A stretch of 64,000 nt of DNA, from the NCBI GenBank assembly GCA_963790085.1, contig CAWBNH010000006.1, positions 124,001 to 188,000 on the forward strand. The letters run 5' to 3'. Source of the stretch: CAXMST01 sp963790085 (lineage in GTDB: Bacteria; Actinomycetota; Thermoleophilia; Solirubrobacterales; 70-9). Position numbers and translations under genes: made by a program. Each line of letters opens with the position of its first letter. Positions within the stretch are counted from its first letter, which is position 1. A model generated the notes under the pieces. The model was given only the letters and a program-made list of their open reading frames with translations. It was not told the origin of the DNA and did not search any database. Shown here in pieces: positions 46,072-54,301 of this stretch.

Positions 46072-47177
46072 TAGCTCACCTCGAAGAAGCCGGTCCAGCC
46101 GAGCTCGGCGAACTCGGTCACGTGGGCGTGGAACATGTAGCGCCCGGGGTTCGGGAAGCGCATCTCCAGGATGCCGCGCTGGCCCTGGCCCTGGATCACC
46201 GTGTCGGTCAGCTCGCTCGGCTGCACCGAGGTACCCGTCGGGTAGTAGTCGAAGAAGTTGCCGTGCAGGTGAAAGCTGTTGATCGGGTCGTACTCGACCA
46301 CGTTGACGAGATGAACGCGCACGAGCTCGTCCCGGCGAACCTGGATCGGGTGGCGCTGGAAGTGGAAGCCGACGGTGTTGACGGCGTAGAGCTCGTTGGC
46401 GGAGTCGAAGTTGGTGTCGAACGCGTTCATCACCATCACCAGCTCGTCCGCCGGCGGCCGCCCCTGCCGAGGGTCGATGATCAAGGCCCCGTAGAGCCCC
46501 TTCGCGATGTGGGCGGCGAGCGGGCTCACGTGGCAGTGGTAGAGGTGGGTGCCGAACGGCTCGGCGTCGAACTCGTAGTCGAAGCTCTCGCCCTTCTCGA
46601 TCTGCCCCCCACCCTGGGCCTCGCCGATCCCCGGCATGCCGTCCATCAGCGCCGAGTGGATGCCGTGGAAGTGGATCGTGTGAGGGTGATCGGATGCGTT
46701 GGTGAAGCGGATCCGGACCCTGTCGCCCTCGGTGCAACGCAGCGTCGGCCCGGGGACGCGACCGTTGTAGGTCCAGGCCGGATACCTGACCCCCGGCGCG
46801 ACCTCGATCTCCTTGTCGCGGGCGACGATCGAGTACTCGCGCAGCGTTCGCCCTCCCGGTAGGCGGCGGGCCTCGCCGTAGTCGAAGTCGCGCAGCATCT
46901 CGGTTGGCTCGAAGCCGTTGGCGCGGTGGTCGACCTCGGGCCCGTCGGCGAAGGCGGCGTGCATCGGGTTGCCGGAGCCGTGGCCGGCGTGTCCGGGGCC
47001 CGCGGCCGCCGCGGCGACGCCGCCGCCGGGCCCGCTCAGCGCATCGTGGAGGCCCCGATGGGGAACCAGCTCGTGCAGAGCGGGAAGCGCGGCCCCGGCG
47101 AGCGCCCCGCCCGCGAGCAGACGCCTGCGGCTGACTCGCCGCGGGTGGCCGCCCCCGTCTGGTTTTGCACTACCCAT
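46071..47177 (-). CDS. Two-domain multicopper oxidase with Tat signal
   Basis: 368 residues. Tat-type signal VSRRRLLAGGALAGAALPA. Two cupredoxin domains carry the copper motifs HFHG (H169/H171), HLYHCHVSP (H214-C215-H216), FHLHG (H303/H305) and FHAHVTEF (H350/H352). The type-1 cysteine is only in domain 1; domain 2 has none, which fits trimeric two-domain laccases or NirK relatives with one blue copper site per subunit. Located with ZIP, MntR and Nramp genes, so metal (Mn or Fe) oxidation is plausible but unproved. Confidence 0.9.
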   Translation of the reverse strand: MGSAKPDGGGHPRRVSRRRLLAGGALAGAALPALHELVPHRGLHDALSGPGGGVAAAAAGPGHAGHGSGNPMHAAFADGPEVDHRANGFEPTEMLRDFDYGEARRLPGGRTLREYSIVARDKEIEVAPGVRYPAWTYNGRVPGPTLRCTEGDRVRIRFTNASDHPHTIHFHGIHSALMDGMPGIGEAQGGGQIEKGESFDYEFDAEPFGTHLYHCHVSPLAAHIAKGLYGALIIDPRQGRPPADELVMVMNAFDTNFDSANELYAVNTVGFHFQRHPIQVRRDELVRVHLVNVVEYDPINSFHLHGNFFDYYPTGTSVQPSELTDTVIQGQGQRGILEMRFPNPGRYMFHAHVTEFAELGWTGFFEVS

Positions 47178-47183
47178 CTCCCT

Positions 47184-47203
47184 GATTTTGGCAGATCAAA
47201 ATC
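47184..47203. promoter_or_regulatory. Palindrome upstream of the metal operon, candidate MntR operator
   Basis: GATTTTG-gcagat-CAAAATC, perfect 7-base arms with a 6-base spacer, ending 6 bases before the oxidase ATG. It is markedly AT-rich against its surroundings. On the minus strand its left arm supplies CAAAAT, a -10-like hexamer at leaderless distance, so a bound dimer would block transcription. On the other side lies TACAAT (47222-47227), the -10 of the divergent ygfZ-like gene. Confidence 0.6.
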
Positions 47204-47235
47204 TCTCTGGGCGGGCGGCCGTACAATCGGCCGAG

Positions 47236-48174
47236 ATGCCCGTCCCGACCGTAGAGCTCGACGCCCAATACCGCCTGCTCCGAGAGGAGGCGGGGTTGGT
47301 TTCCCGAGCCGGCCGCGCCTGGATCGAGGTCGCCGGGGCCGACGGCGCCGAGTTCCTGCAGGGACAGCTGACGAACGAGATCGAGGCGCTCGGCGTCGGC
47401 GAGGGCTGCTACGCGGCGCTGCTCGACCGCAAGGGCAAGATGCGCTCGGACATGCGGGTCCTGAAGCTCGCCGACGATCTGATCGCGCTCGACGTGCCCG
47501 CCGCCTGCGCCGAGGAGGTGATCCGCCATCTGGACACCTACCGGATCGGCCGCGACGTCGAGATCCGTCGCCGCGACGATCTGGCGCTGCTCTCGGTGAT
47601 CGGCCCGCGATCGGTCGAGGTGCTCGGCGGGGCGCCGTTCGGCGCCGAGCATGCCCATCGCAGCGAGCGGATCGCGGAGCATGACCTGCGGCTGATCGCG
47701 ACCGACGCCGGCGCCGATCTGCTCGCCCCGGCGCCCGCCCTGCTCGCCGTGGCCGAGCATCTGAGCGCCGGCGGCGCCGAGACCGCGAGCGAGGCGGCCG
47801 CCGAGATCCTCAGGGTCGAGGCCGGGAGGCCGGCCTTCGGGGCGGAGATGGGCCATGACACGATCCCGCAGGAGGCGGGGATCAACGAACGCGCGGTGAG
47901 CTTCGAGAAGGGCTGCTACATCGGCCAGGAGACGGTCGCCCGCCTGCACTTCAAGGGCAGGCCCAACCGCCACCTTCGACGGCTGAGCGCCGCGACGCCG
48001 ATGACGGCCGGGGCGCCGGTGGCCGTGGGTGAGAAGCAGGTCGGGACCATCGGCACGGCGGTGATCTCGCCCGGCCGGGGGCCGCTCGCGCTGGCGATCC
48101 TGCGCCGCGAGGCCGAGCCGGGCGCGGAGGTTCGGATCGGCGACTCGATCAGCGCCACGGTAGAGGAGGCATAG
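47236..48174 (+). CDS. ygfZ: YgfZ/GcvT-domain folate-binding protein
   Basis: Tetrahydrofolate-dependent factor assisting iron-sulfur cluster enzymes. 312 residues. GcvT-like fold with EFLQGQLTNEIEAL, GCYAALLDRKGKMRSDMRV and the signature KGCYIGQETVARLHFKG, where the cysteine is diagnostic of YgfZ. TACAAT ends 8 bases before the ATG. It is divergent from the metal operon and followed after 2 bases by an acyltransferase. Confidence 0.92.
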   Translation: MPVPTVELDAQYRLLREEAGLVSRAGRAWIEVAGADGAEFLQGQLTNEIEALGVGEGCYAALLDRKGKMRSDMRVLKLADDLIALDVPAACAEEVIRHLDTYRIGRDVEIRRRDDLALLSVIGPRSVEVLGGAPFGAEHAHRSERIAEHDLRLIATDAGADLLAPAPALLAVAEHLSAGGAETASEAAAEILRVEAGRPAFGAEMGHDTIPQEAGINERAVSFEKGCYIGQETVARLHFKGRPNRHLRRLSAATPMTAGAPVAVGEKQVGTIGTAVISPGRGPLALAILRREAEPGAEVRIGDSISATVEEA

Positions 48175-48176
48175 GA

Positions 48177-49109
48177 TTGGCCGAGCGAGGCCGCTCGGTC
48201 GGGCTCGGCGGCAGGCCCCTGGGCGCTGACTCGCTGCTTCTCGGGGGCCCCGGAGAGCCAGAGGCGGCCGGTCCGAGACCCGAGGACCCGCCCGGGACCG
48301 AGGCGGCGCGTGCGATCGAGCGGGCGGGCGAGGACCACGGCGGCGGCCGGTCAGAGCGGCTCGTCTCGGCGCTCGATCCGCTGCTCGACTTCTACTACCG
48401 GTACTGGTTTCGCGTCGATGCCGAGGGCCTGGAGAACGTCCCGGCGGAGGGCGGCGCGCTGCTCGTCTGCAACCACTCGGGGGCGCTGCCCCCCGACGCG
48501 CCGATGATCATGCAGGCGATCCGCACCGAGGGTCGCGGCGCGCGGCCGGTCTACATGCTCGGCGAGCAGCGGTTCGAGGGCTTTCCAGCGGTGGCGGCGC
48601 TGGCGAGCAGGCTCGGCGTCGTCGGAGCCGATCGCGACGACGCGCAGCGTCTGTTGGCCGAGGAGGGGCAGCTTGCGCTGATCTTCCCGGAGGGGGCAGG
48701 GGGCACGCGCAAGGTGCTCTGGCAGCGCTATCGGCTTCGGCGCTTCGATCGCGGCCGCTTCGTCCGCATCGCCCTGAGGGCGCGGGTGCCGATCGTTCCG
48801 ATCGCGCTGATCGGCGGCGAGGAGGCGATGCCGATCTTCGCCCACATGCGCTTCCTCGAGCGGGTGACGGGGCGAGTGCAGGTGCCGTTCAACCACGCCT
48901 TCCCCCACTTCGGGCCGCTGGCGCCGCTGATGTACATGCCGGCGAAGTTCCGGATCCGGTTCCTCGAGCCCGTCGACATCCCGGCGCTGCCGGCCGGGAC
49001 CCTCGATGATGCCGGCGCGATCGAGTCGATCGCGGAGCGGATCAGGACCAGGATCCAGACCTCGCTGGACGAGATGCTCGCCGAGCGCCGCTCGGTGTGG
49101 CTGGGGTGA
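48177..49109 (+). CDS. PlsC-like acyltransferase
   Basis: 310 residues, TTG start at 48177. A disordered Gly/Pro/Glu-rich N-terminus of about 60 residues precedes the LPLAT domain: LLVCNHSGALPPDAPM (the His-Asp active-site motif, with longer spacing than HX4D), MLGEQRFEGFPAVAALASRLGVV, LIFPEGAGGTRK and VPIVPIALIGGEEAMP. Typical of actinobacterial glycerolipid acyltransferases of unknown acceptor. The long low-complexity start is unusual; a later start is possible. Confidence 0.85.
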   Translation: MAERGRSVGLGGRPLGADSLLLGGPGEPEAAGPRPEDPPGTEAARAIERAGEDHGGGRSERLVSALDPLLDFYYRYWFRVDAEGLENVPAEGGALLVCNHSGALPPDAPMIMQAIRTEGRGARPVYMLGEQRFEGFPAVAALASRLGVVGADRDDAQRLLAEEGQLALIFPEGAGGTRKVLWQRYRLRRFDRGRFVRIALRARVPIVPIALIGGEEAMPIFAHMRFLERVTGRVQVPFNHAFPHFGPLAPLMYMPAKFRIRFLEPVDIPALPAGTLDDAGAIESIAERIRTRIQTSLDEMLAERRSVWLG

Positions 49110-49187
49110 TGCCCGAGCTGCCCTCGCAGCGGCGGGAATCCCCGCAACCGCCCCCGGCAGCCGCTGGTTCGGATAGATTGCACCTGC

Positions 49188-49607
49188 ATGAGGAGGAGAG
49201 GGCGCACAGCGATGCTCGCCGTCGCCGCGACGGTGATCGTCGGCGTCGGGTGCGGGGCCGAGGACTTCGCCAACGATCCGCGCCCGCCCGCGCCGATCCA
49301 GCTGTCGGCGCGGGTAGGCCCGGATGACGTGCGGCTCTCGCCGAATGGAGCCGGAGGGCAATCCGTCGGCGCCGGACTCGCGAACTTCACGATCAGCAAC
49401 CAGACCGACGCCGAGGTCTCGCTGACGTTCGTCGGCCCTTCGGAGCAGCGAACCGCGCCGATCGTGCCGGAGGGCGAGATGAACTACCAGATCGATCTGC
49501 TCGAAGGCACCTACGTCGTCGCGACCGACGACCCGACGATCGACGACGCCGAGCTCAGAGTCGGACCAGAGCGGCCGAGCGCGCAGAACGACCTGCTGCT
49601 GCCCTGA
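49188..49607 (+). CDS. Predicted lipoprotein of unknown function
   Basis: 139 residues. Signal peptide with lipobox VGC (Cys22). The mature domain is beta-rich (PIQLSARVGPDDVRLSP, ANFTISNQTDAEVSLTFVGPS, YQIDLLEGTYVVAT), like a small cupredoxin or Ig-type sandwich. There are no metal-ligand cysteines. TAGATT ends 8 bases before the ATG. Not recognised beyond that. Confidence 0.75.
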   Translation: MRRRGRTAMLAVAATVIVGVGCGAEDFANDPRPPAPIQLSARVGPDDVRLSPNGAGGQSVGAGLANFTISNQTDAEVSLTFVGPSEQRTAPIVPEGEMNYQIDLLEGTYVVATDDPTIDDAELRVGPERPSAQNDLLLP

Positions 49608-49625
49608 CCGGCCGCGCGGGCCGGG

Positions 49626-50945
49626 TCAGGCGTCAGGCGTCGCCGGCTCGTCGTCGGCGGCGGCGACGAGGCCCTCGATCTGGGCCAGCTCGGCCTCGAC
49701 CTCGGCGACCATTCCGTCAACGCCGTCGCGGGCCTTGGCGGTGCTCTTGTCGATGTTGCTGAGCGCGAGACGGATCGCCTGTGCGCGCTTCAGCGCCGCC
49801 CCGGCCTTCTCGGCGGCGTCGCGGACACCGGCCGCGTCGACCTGAAGCGAGCGCTCGCGGGCCATCAGCACCCGCAGCCTGGCGTAGCGATAGGCGAGCC
49901 TGAGGCCGAGCGCGTGCGGCTCATCGGGGTCGACGGCGACGATCAGCTTGTTGCCCTCGTACTCGGTCAACTGCTCGTGGCCCGCGGGAATCCGGTCCTC
50001 GTCGGCTACGACGAGCACCGCGAAATCAGCCTCGCGCTCGGCGAGCGCGCCGTTGAGCTCCTCGCGCATCTTGTTCTTCGAGAGCTGGCGATCCTTGTCC
50101 TCGAAGACGATCCGCCCCGCACACGGTCCCTCGGCCGCGCCGATCTCGACCACGGTGTCGCCCTTCTTCGAGCCACCCTCGCCGATCACGTCGCCGGTCG
50201 GGATCGCAACATCGCCGCGGGCCTCGGCGATCATCTCGATCGCCTCGTGGACGCGCTCCTCGAAGCTGCGCCCCTTGCGCGTCCCGGCCTCCTCGGCCTC
50301 GGAGACGCGCTCCTCGGCTGCGTAGCGCTCCTTCAGCTCGACGATCTCGCGGGCGAGCTGAGCGATCTGCTCGCGGCCCTTCTGGCTCTCGCGGGCGTGC
50401 TGCTCGCGGGTCTCCTTCGCCTGCGCCTGCTGGCGCGCGTCGGTCTGGCGCAGCGCCCGGACCAGAGCCCCCTTGAAGTCGGCGAGGGGATTGATCCCGT
50501 CGTCGGCGGAGAACTGCTTGAGCAGGGCGGTTCGCTGCTCCTCCAGGGCCCTGGCGAGCAGCTCCCTGAGCTGCGATTGGACCGAGTCCTCGCGGCCCGG
50601 ATCGAAGCTCCCGGCGATCCGCTCGCTGAGCTGCTCCTCGCTGCCCTCGAGGATCGCCGAGAGCTCGGTGGCCAGCTTCGATCCCTCGCGCTCGAAGGCG
50701 GCACGGACGAACTCGACATCGGCCTCGGTGCCCTCCCGATCGAGGACCCTGGCGCCGACCTCGATCGCATCCGTGACGGTCTGCGTCGCCGAGTGGCCCG
50801 CCCGCCGGCGCTCGCGAACCAGGCGCGCGGCGCGCTCGTCGTTAACGGTCAGCGACTCGATCACGAGCCGGTCGCCCAGCGCGCGCACCGCACCGTCGCC
50901 GTCGAGCGGCAACTGGTCGATCTCGTGGTTCTCGGAGGCTTCCAT
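49626..50945 (-). CDS. Coiled-coil protein with PD-(D/E)XK nuclease-like domain (DUF2130-like)
   Basis: 439 residues from the ATG at 50945. A charged N-terminal half with long coiled coils (about 120-240) is followed by SFEERVHEAIEMIAEARGD, KKGDTVVEIG and GRIVFEDKDRQLSKNKMREELNGALAEREADFAVLVV. This has the order of a PD-(D/E)XK core: Glu helix, D in GDTVVE, and the E-x-K strand as EDK. DUF2130 proteins share coiled coil plus nuclease-like core. C-terminal helices resume the coiled coil. Substrate and activity unknown. Convergent with the lipoprotein gene. Confidence 0.72.
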   Translation of the reverse strand: MEASENHEIDQLPLDGDGAVRALGDRLVIESLTVNDERAARLVRERRRAGHSATQTVTDAIEVGARVLDREGTEADVEFVRAAFEREGSKLATELSAILEGSEEQLSERIAGSFDPGREDSVQSQLRELLARALEEQRTALLKQFSADDGINPLADFKGALVRALRQTDARQQAQAKETREQHARESQKGREQIAQLAREIVELKERYAAEERVSEAEEAGTRKGRSFEERVHEAIEMIAEARGDVAIPTGDVIGEGGSKKGDTVVEIGAAEGPCAGRIVFEDKDRQLSKNKMREELNGALAEREADFAVLVVADEDRIPAGHEQLTEYEGNKLIVAVDPDEPHALGLRLAYRYARLRVLMARERSLQVDAAGVRDAAEKAGAALKRAQAIRLALSNIDKSTAKARDGVDGMVAEVEAELAQIEGLVAAADDEPATPDA

Positions 50946-51005
50946 CTGGGCTCTCGAAGGTAGTCGCGCCTCCGGACGCATCCCTGACAGGCAAGATCCC
51001 CTGCA

Positions 51006-52541
51006 ATGGAGGACCGGGCAAGCCCCGAACCGGACCCGCAACCCGACTACCGGGAGCTGCTCGGGCGCTGGGGCGAGATCTCCGACCTGGGGCGGGCGCG
51101 CGCCCTGCTCGCCTGGGACGAGCGGACGATGATGCCGGCCTCGGGCGCCCCCGGCCGGGCCGAGCAGATCGCGACCCTGGCCCGGGTCCGTCACGAGCGG
51201 CTCACCGACAACCGGCTCTGGGAGCTGCTCGAGCGGCTGACCGAGTCAACCCGCGACGCGGACACGATCGAGGCCGCGAACGTGCGCGCTGCCCGCCGCG
51301 AGTGCGGCAAGGCGCGCCTGGTGCCGGCTGACCTGCGGGCGGAGATCGCCCGCTCGGCGTCGCGGGGCGAGACAGCCTGGGCGGCGGCCCGGCCCGAGTC
51401 GAACCTCGCCGCCTTCCTCCCCCACCTCGAGCGCAACATCGAGCTGCGCCGCCGCTACGCGGCCTGCTTCGAGCCGACCTCGCACCCCTACGACCCACTG
51501 CTCGACGACTTCGAGCCGGGCATGCCAACCAGCGAGGCGCGGCGCCTGCTGACCGAGCTGCGCGAGGGCCTGGTTCCCCTGGTTGCAACGCTTGCCGAGG
51601 ATCCGGGAGCGCCCGAGGACTCGATCTGGCTCGGCCGCAATCGCTTCGAGGCCGGCGCCCAGAAGCGGCTCGCAGCGGAGCTGCTCCGGCTGCTGCCGCT
51701 GCCCACGGAGGGCTGGCGCCTCGACCCGACGCTGCACCCGTTCGCGACCTCGATCGCGAGCGGCGACATCCGGATCACGACCCGCTACGACCCCGACGAC
51801 CTCTCGTTCGCGTTCTTCAGCGCGCTGCATGAGGCCGGGCACGGCATCTACGAGGCGGGCGTCCCCGCCGAGTCGCGCCGCACCCCGATCGGACACCCCG
51901 CCTCGCTCGCCTTCCACGAGTCGCAGAGCCGGCTCTGGGAGAACTGGGTCGGGCGCTCGCGGCCGTTTCTCGAGCAGGCGCTGCCGCTGCTGAGGCGTGA
52001 GTTCGGCGATCGGTTCGCGGGCCTCGACGCCGAGCGGCTCTATCGCGCCGCCAACCGCGTCCGCCCCTCACTGATCCGGGTCGAGGCGGACGAGGTCACC
52101 TACAACCTCCACGTCGCCCTCCGCTTCGAGCTCGAGCTCGAGCTCTTCGAGGGCTCTCTGCAGACCGCGGACCTGGCCGAGGCCTGGAACGCCCGAACCG
52201 AGGAGTACCTCGGCCTCGCCGTGCCCGATCATGCCCACGGCGTGATGCAGGACGTGCACTGGGCGGCCGGCTCGTTCGGGTACTTCCCGACGTACACGCT
52301 CGGCAACATCATCGCCGCCCAGCTCTGGGAGGCGGCAGCGGCCGAGCTCGGCGATCCCGACCGGCTGATCGCCGAGCGCGATCTGGAGACGCTGCGCGCC
52401 TGGCTGGCGAAGCGCGTACACAGCCACGGCGCGCGCTACCTGCCGGCCGAGCTCGCCGAGCGGGCCCTCGGCGGACCCCCGGACCCCGGCTCCCTGCTCC
52501 GCAGGCTGTCGCTGAAGTACGGCGAGCTCTGCTCGCGCTGA
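51006..52541 (+). CDS. Carboxypeptidase Taq (M32 family metallopeptidase)
   Basis: 511 residues. Zinc motif HEAGHGIYE (HExxH) and the M32 features RITTRYDPDDLSFAFFSALHEAGH, HPASLAFHESQSRLWENWVGRS with the third ligand Glu, and PDHAHGVMQDVHWAAGSFGYFPTYTLGN near the end. It removes C-terminal residues from peptides, broad specificity. A CAAGAT hexamer ends 8 bases before the ATG; it is divergent from the coiled-coil nuclease-like gene. Confidence 0.95.
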   Translation: MEDRASPEPDPQPDYRELLGRWGEISDLGRARALLAWDERTMMPASGAPGRAEQIATLARVRHERLTDNRLWELLERLTESTRDADTIEAANVRAARRECGKARLVPADLRAEIARSASRGETAWAAARPESNLAAFLPHLERNIELRRRYAACFEPTSHPYDPLLDDFEPGMPTSEARRLLTELREGLVPLVATLAEDPGAPEDSIWLGRNRFEAGAQKRLAAELLRLLPLPTEGWRLDPTLHPFATSIASGDIRITTRYDPDDLSFAFFSALHEAGHGIYEAGVPAESRRTPIGHPASLAFHESQSRLWENWVGRSRPFLEQALPLLRREFGDRFAGLDAERLYRAANRVRPSLIRVEADEVTYNLHVALRFELELELFEGSLQTADLAEAWNARTEEYLGLAVPDHAHGVMQDVHWAAGSFGYFPTYTLGNIIAAQLWEAAAAELGDPDRLIAERDLETLRAWLAKRVHSHGARYLPAELAERALGGPPDPGSLLRRLSLKYGELCSR

Positions 52542-52635
52542 GGCCGGACCGCCGTCCTGCGGCGATCCGAGCGGCGGCGACCGCGCTAGCATCCCGCGCG
52601 CTCTCGCACACCAACTAGCACCACCGAGGAGACCC

Positions 52636-53892
52636 GTGGCCGTAGACACCGCTGAAGTCGCCAATCTCGACGTCGAGGCGGGCACCCTGCCCGAGAAGAT
52701 GGCTGCCTGGGTGATCCGAGAGGATCGCGAGGGCGAGCCGACCACCGCCTTTCAGACCGAGGAGGTGGAGATCCCCGAGCCCGGCGCGTTCGAAGTGATC
52801 GTCAGGGTGATGGCGGCGGGCGTCAACTTCAACAACGTCTGGGCCGCGCTCGGCGAGCCGGTGAGCGTCTTCGGCTACGGCGATCACCCCGAGTTCGGTC
52901 ACCACATCGGCGGCTCCGACGCCTCCGGCGTGGTCTGGAAGGTCGGACCCGGCGTCACCAACTGGGCCCCCGGCGACGAGGTCGTGATCCACTGCAACCA
53001 GGCGTCGTACGAGGACGTCGAGGTGCACGGCCTCGATCCGATGGCCGCCCCCTCGCAGAAGATCTGGGGCTACGAGACGACCTGGGGGTCGTTCGCCCAG
53101 TTCACCAAGGTCCAGGCGCAGCAGCTGCTGCCGAAGCCAAGCAACCTCTCCTGGGTCGAGTCATCGGCCTACGGCCTGACCTACTTCACCGCCTACCGGA
53201 TGCTGCTCAATCGGGCCGAGTTGCAGGCCGGTCACAACCTGCTGATCTGGGGCGCGGCCGGCGGGCTCGGCGTCTTCGCCTGCCAGCTCGCCAAGGCGGC
53301 CGGCGCGAACGCGGTCGGGGTCGTCAGCTCGGACGAGAAGGGCGAGCTGGTCAAGCAGCTCGGGTGCGTCGACTACATCAACCGCAACGAGTTCAGCGGC
53401 ATGATGCGCACCGGCGAGGAGACGCCGGAGGAGGAGAAGGCGCGCTTCAAGGAGTCACGCGGCTTCGCCAAGCAGGTCAAGTCGATCCTCGGGGACGCGC
53501 CGGACATCGTCTTCGAGCACGTCGGCAAGGCGACCTTCCCGACCTCGGTGTTCACGGTGAAGCCGTTCGGCAAGGTCGTGATCTGCGGCGCGACCTCTGG
53601 CTACACGCTCGACTTCGACGTCCGCTACCTGTGGATGAAGCAGAAGGAGATCCTCGGTTCGCACTTCGCCAACGCGTACGAGTGCATGAAGGCGAATCAG
53701 CTGATGGCGGAGGGCAAGATCCGGCCGGTGCTGTGGAAGTCGATGGACTTCGACGGGGTCCCCGAGGCGCATCAGCTCCTGCACGAGAACAAGCACTCCG
53801 GGAAGATCGCGATCAGGGTCGGCGCCACCGACGACGAGCAGGGCAAGCAGGAGCAGGGCCCCGGGGCGATCTGGGCCGAGGTCGGCGGCTAG
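52636..53892 (+). CDS. ccrA: Crotonyl-CoA carboxylase/reductase
   Basis: NADPH-dependent reductive carboxylation of crotonyl-CoA to ethylmalonyl-CoA. 418 residues, GTG start with GAGGAG upstream. MDR-superfamily protein with CCR features: NFNNVWAALGEP, HHIGGSDASGVVW, WGYETTWGSFAQF, LIWGAAGGLGVFACQLAKAAGANAVGVVSS (NADPH loop) and DIVFEHVGKATFPTSVF, whose His aligns with the CO2-site histidine. Partner of the ethylmalonyl-CoA mutase encoded at 60,052. Confidence 0.93.
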   Translation: MAVDTAEVANLDVEAGTLPEKMAAWVIREDREGEPTTAFQTEEVEIPEPGAFEVIVRVMAAGVNFNNVWAALGEPVSVFGYGDHPEFGHHIGGSDASGVVWKVGPGVTNWAPGDEVVIHCNQASYEDVEVHGLDPMAAPSQKIWGYETTWGSFAQFTKVQAQQLLPKPSNLSWVESSAYGLTYFTAYRMLLNRAELQAGHNLLIWGAAGGLGVFACQLAKAAGANAVGVVSSDEKGELVKQLGCVDYINRNEFSGMMRTGEETPEEEKARFKESRGFAKQVKSILGDAPDIVFEHVGKATFPTSVFTVKPFGKVVICGATSGYTLDFDVRYLWMKQKEILGSHFANAYECMKANQLMAEGKIRPVLWKSMDFDGVPEAHQLLHENKHSGKIAIRVGATDDEQGKQEQGPGAIWAEVGG

Positions 53893-53939
53893 GCCGCGAG
53901 CGGCCCCCGGCCGACGGCGGTCAATAAGATCCCCGGCGC

Positions 53940-54233
53940 ATGCTCGAGGTAAACGTCATCGACTGGCACATCACCCCGTTCCGGGCGGACCGCTGGTACG
54001 CGGCCTGGATGCCGGCCTTCGAGCGGGCCCGCTCGTTCGGCGCCGTCTCGGCGACGATGACCCGCTCCGAGGACGACCCGCTTCACTTCCGCCAGACCAC
54101 TGTCTGGGAGAGCCGCGAGGACTTCGAGCGCTACTGGTCTTCCGACGAGGCGGCGCGGGCGCGCGAGGATGCGATGCCCTACTACGTCAAGCCGCTGCTG
54201 CCGAGCTGGCACATCCCGGCCGGCCGCGACTGA
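53940..54233 (+). CDS. Antibiotic-biosynthesis-monooxygenase-like small protein
   Basis: 97 residues. WHITPFRADRWYAAWMPAFERARSFGAVSATMTRSEDDPLHFRQTTVWESREDFERYW fits a ferredoxin-like ABM fold, which in many proteins oxidises aromatic or haem-like substrates or has no known reaction. TAAGAT ends 9 bases before the ATG. Function not assigned. Confidence 0.72.
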   Translation: MLEVNVIDWHITPFRADRWYAAWMPAFERARSFGAVSATMTRSEDDPLHFRQTTVWESREDFERYWSSDEAARAREDAMPYYVKPLLPSWHIPAGRD

Positions 54234-54301
54234 GCGCCGGCGATCGCGGGTCGGGACCGCGGGACGAATCGATCGGCCCCAGGCCGTGTTTGAATAGCTG
54301 G

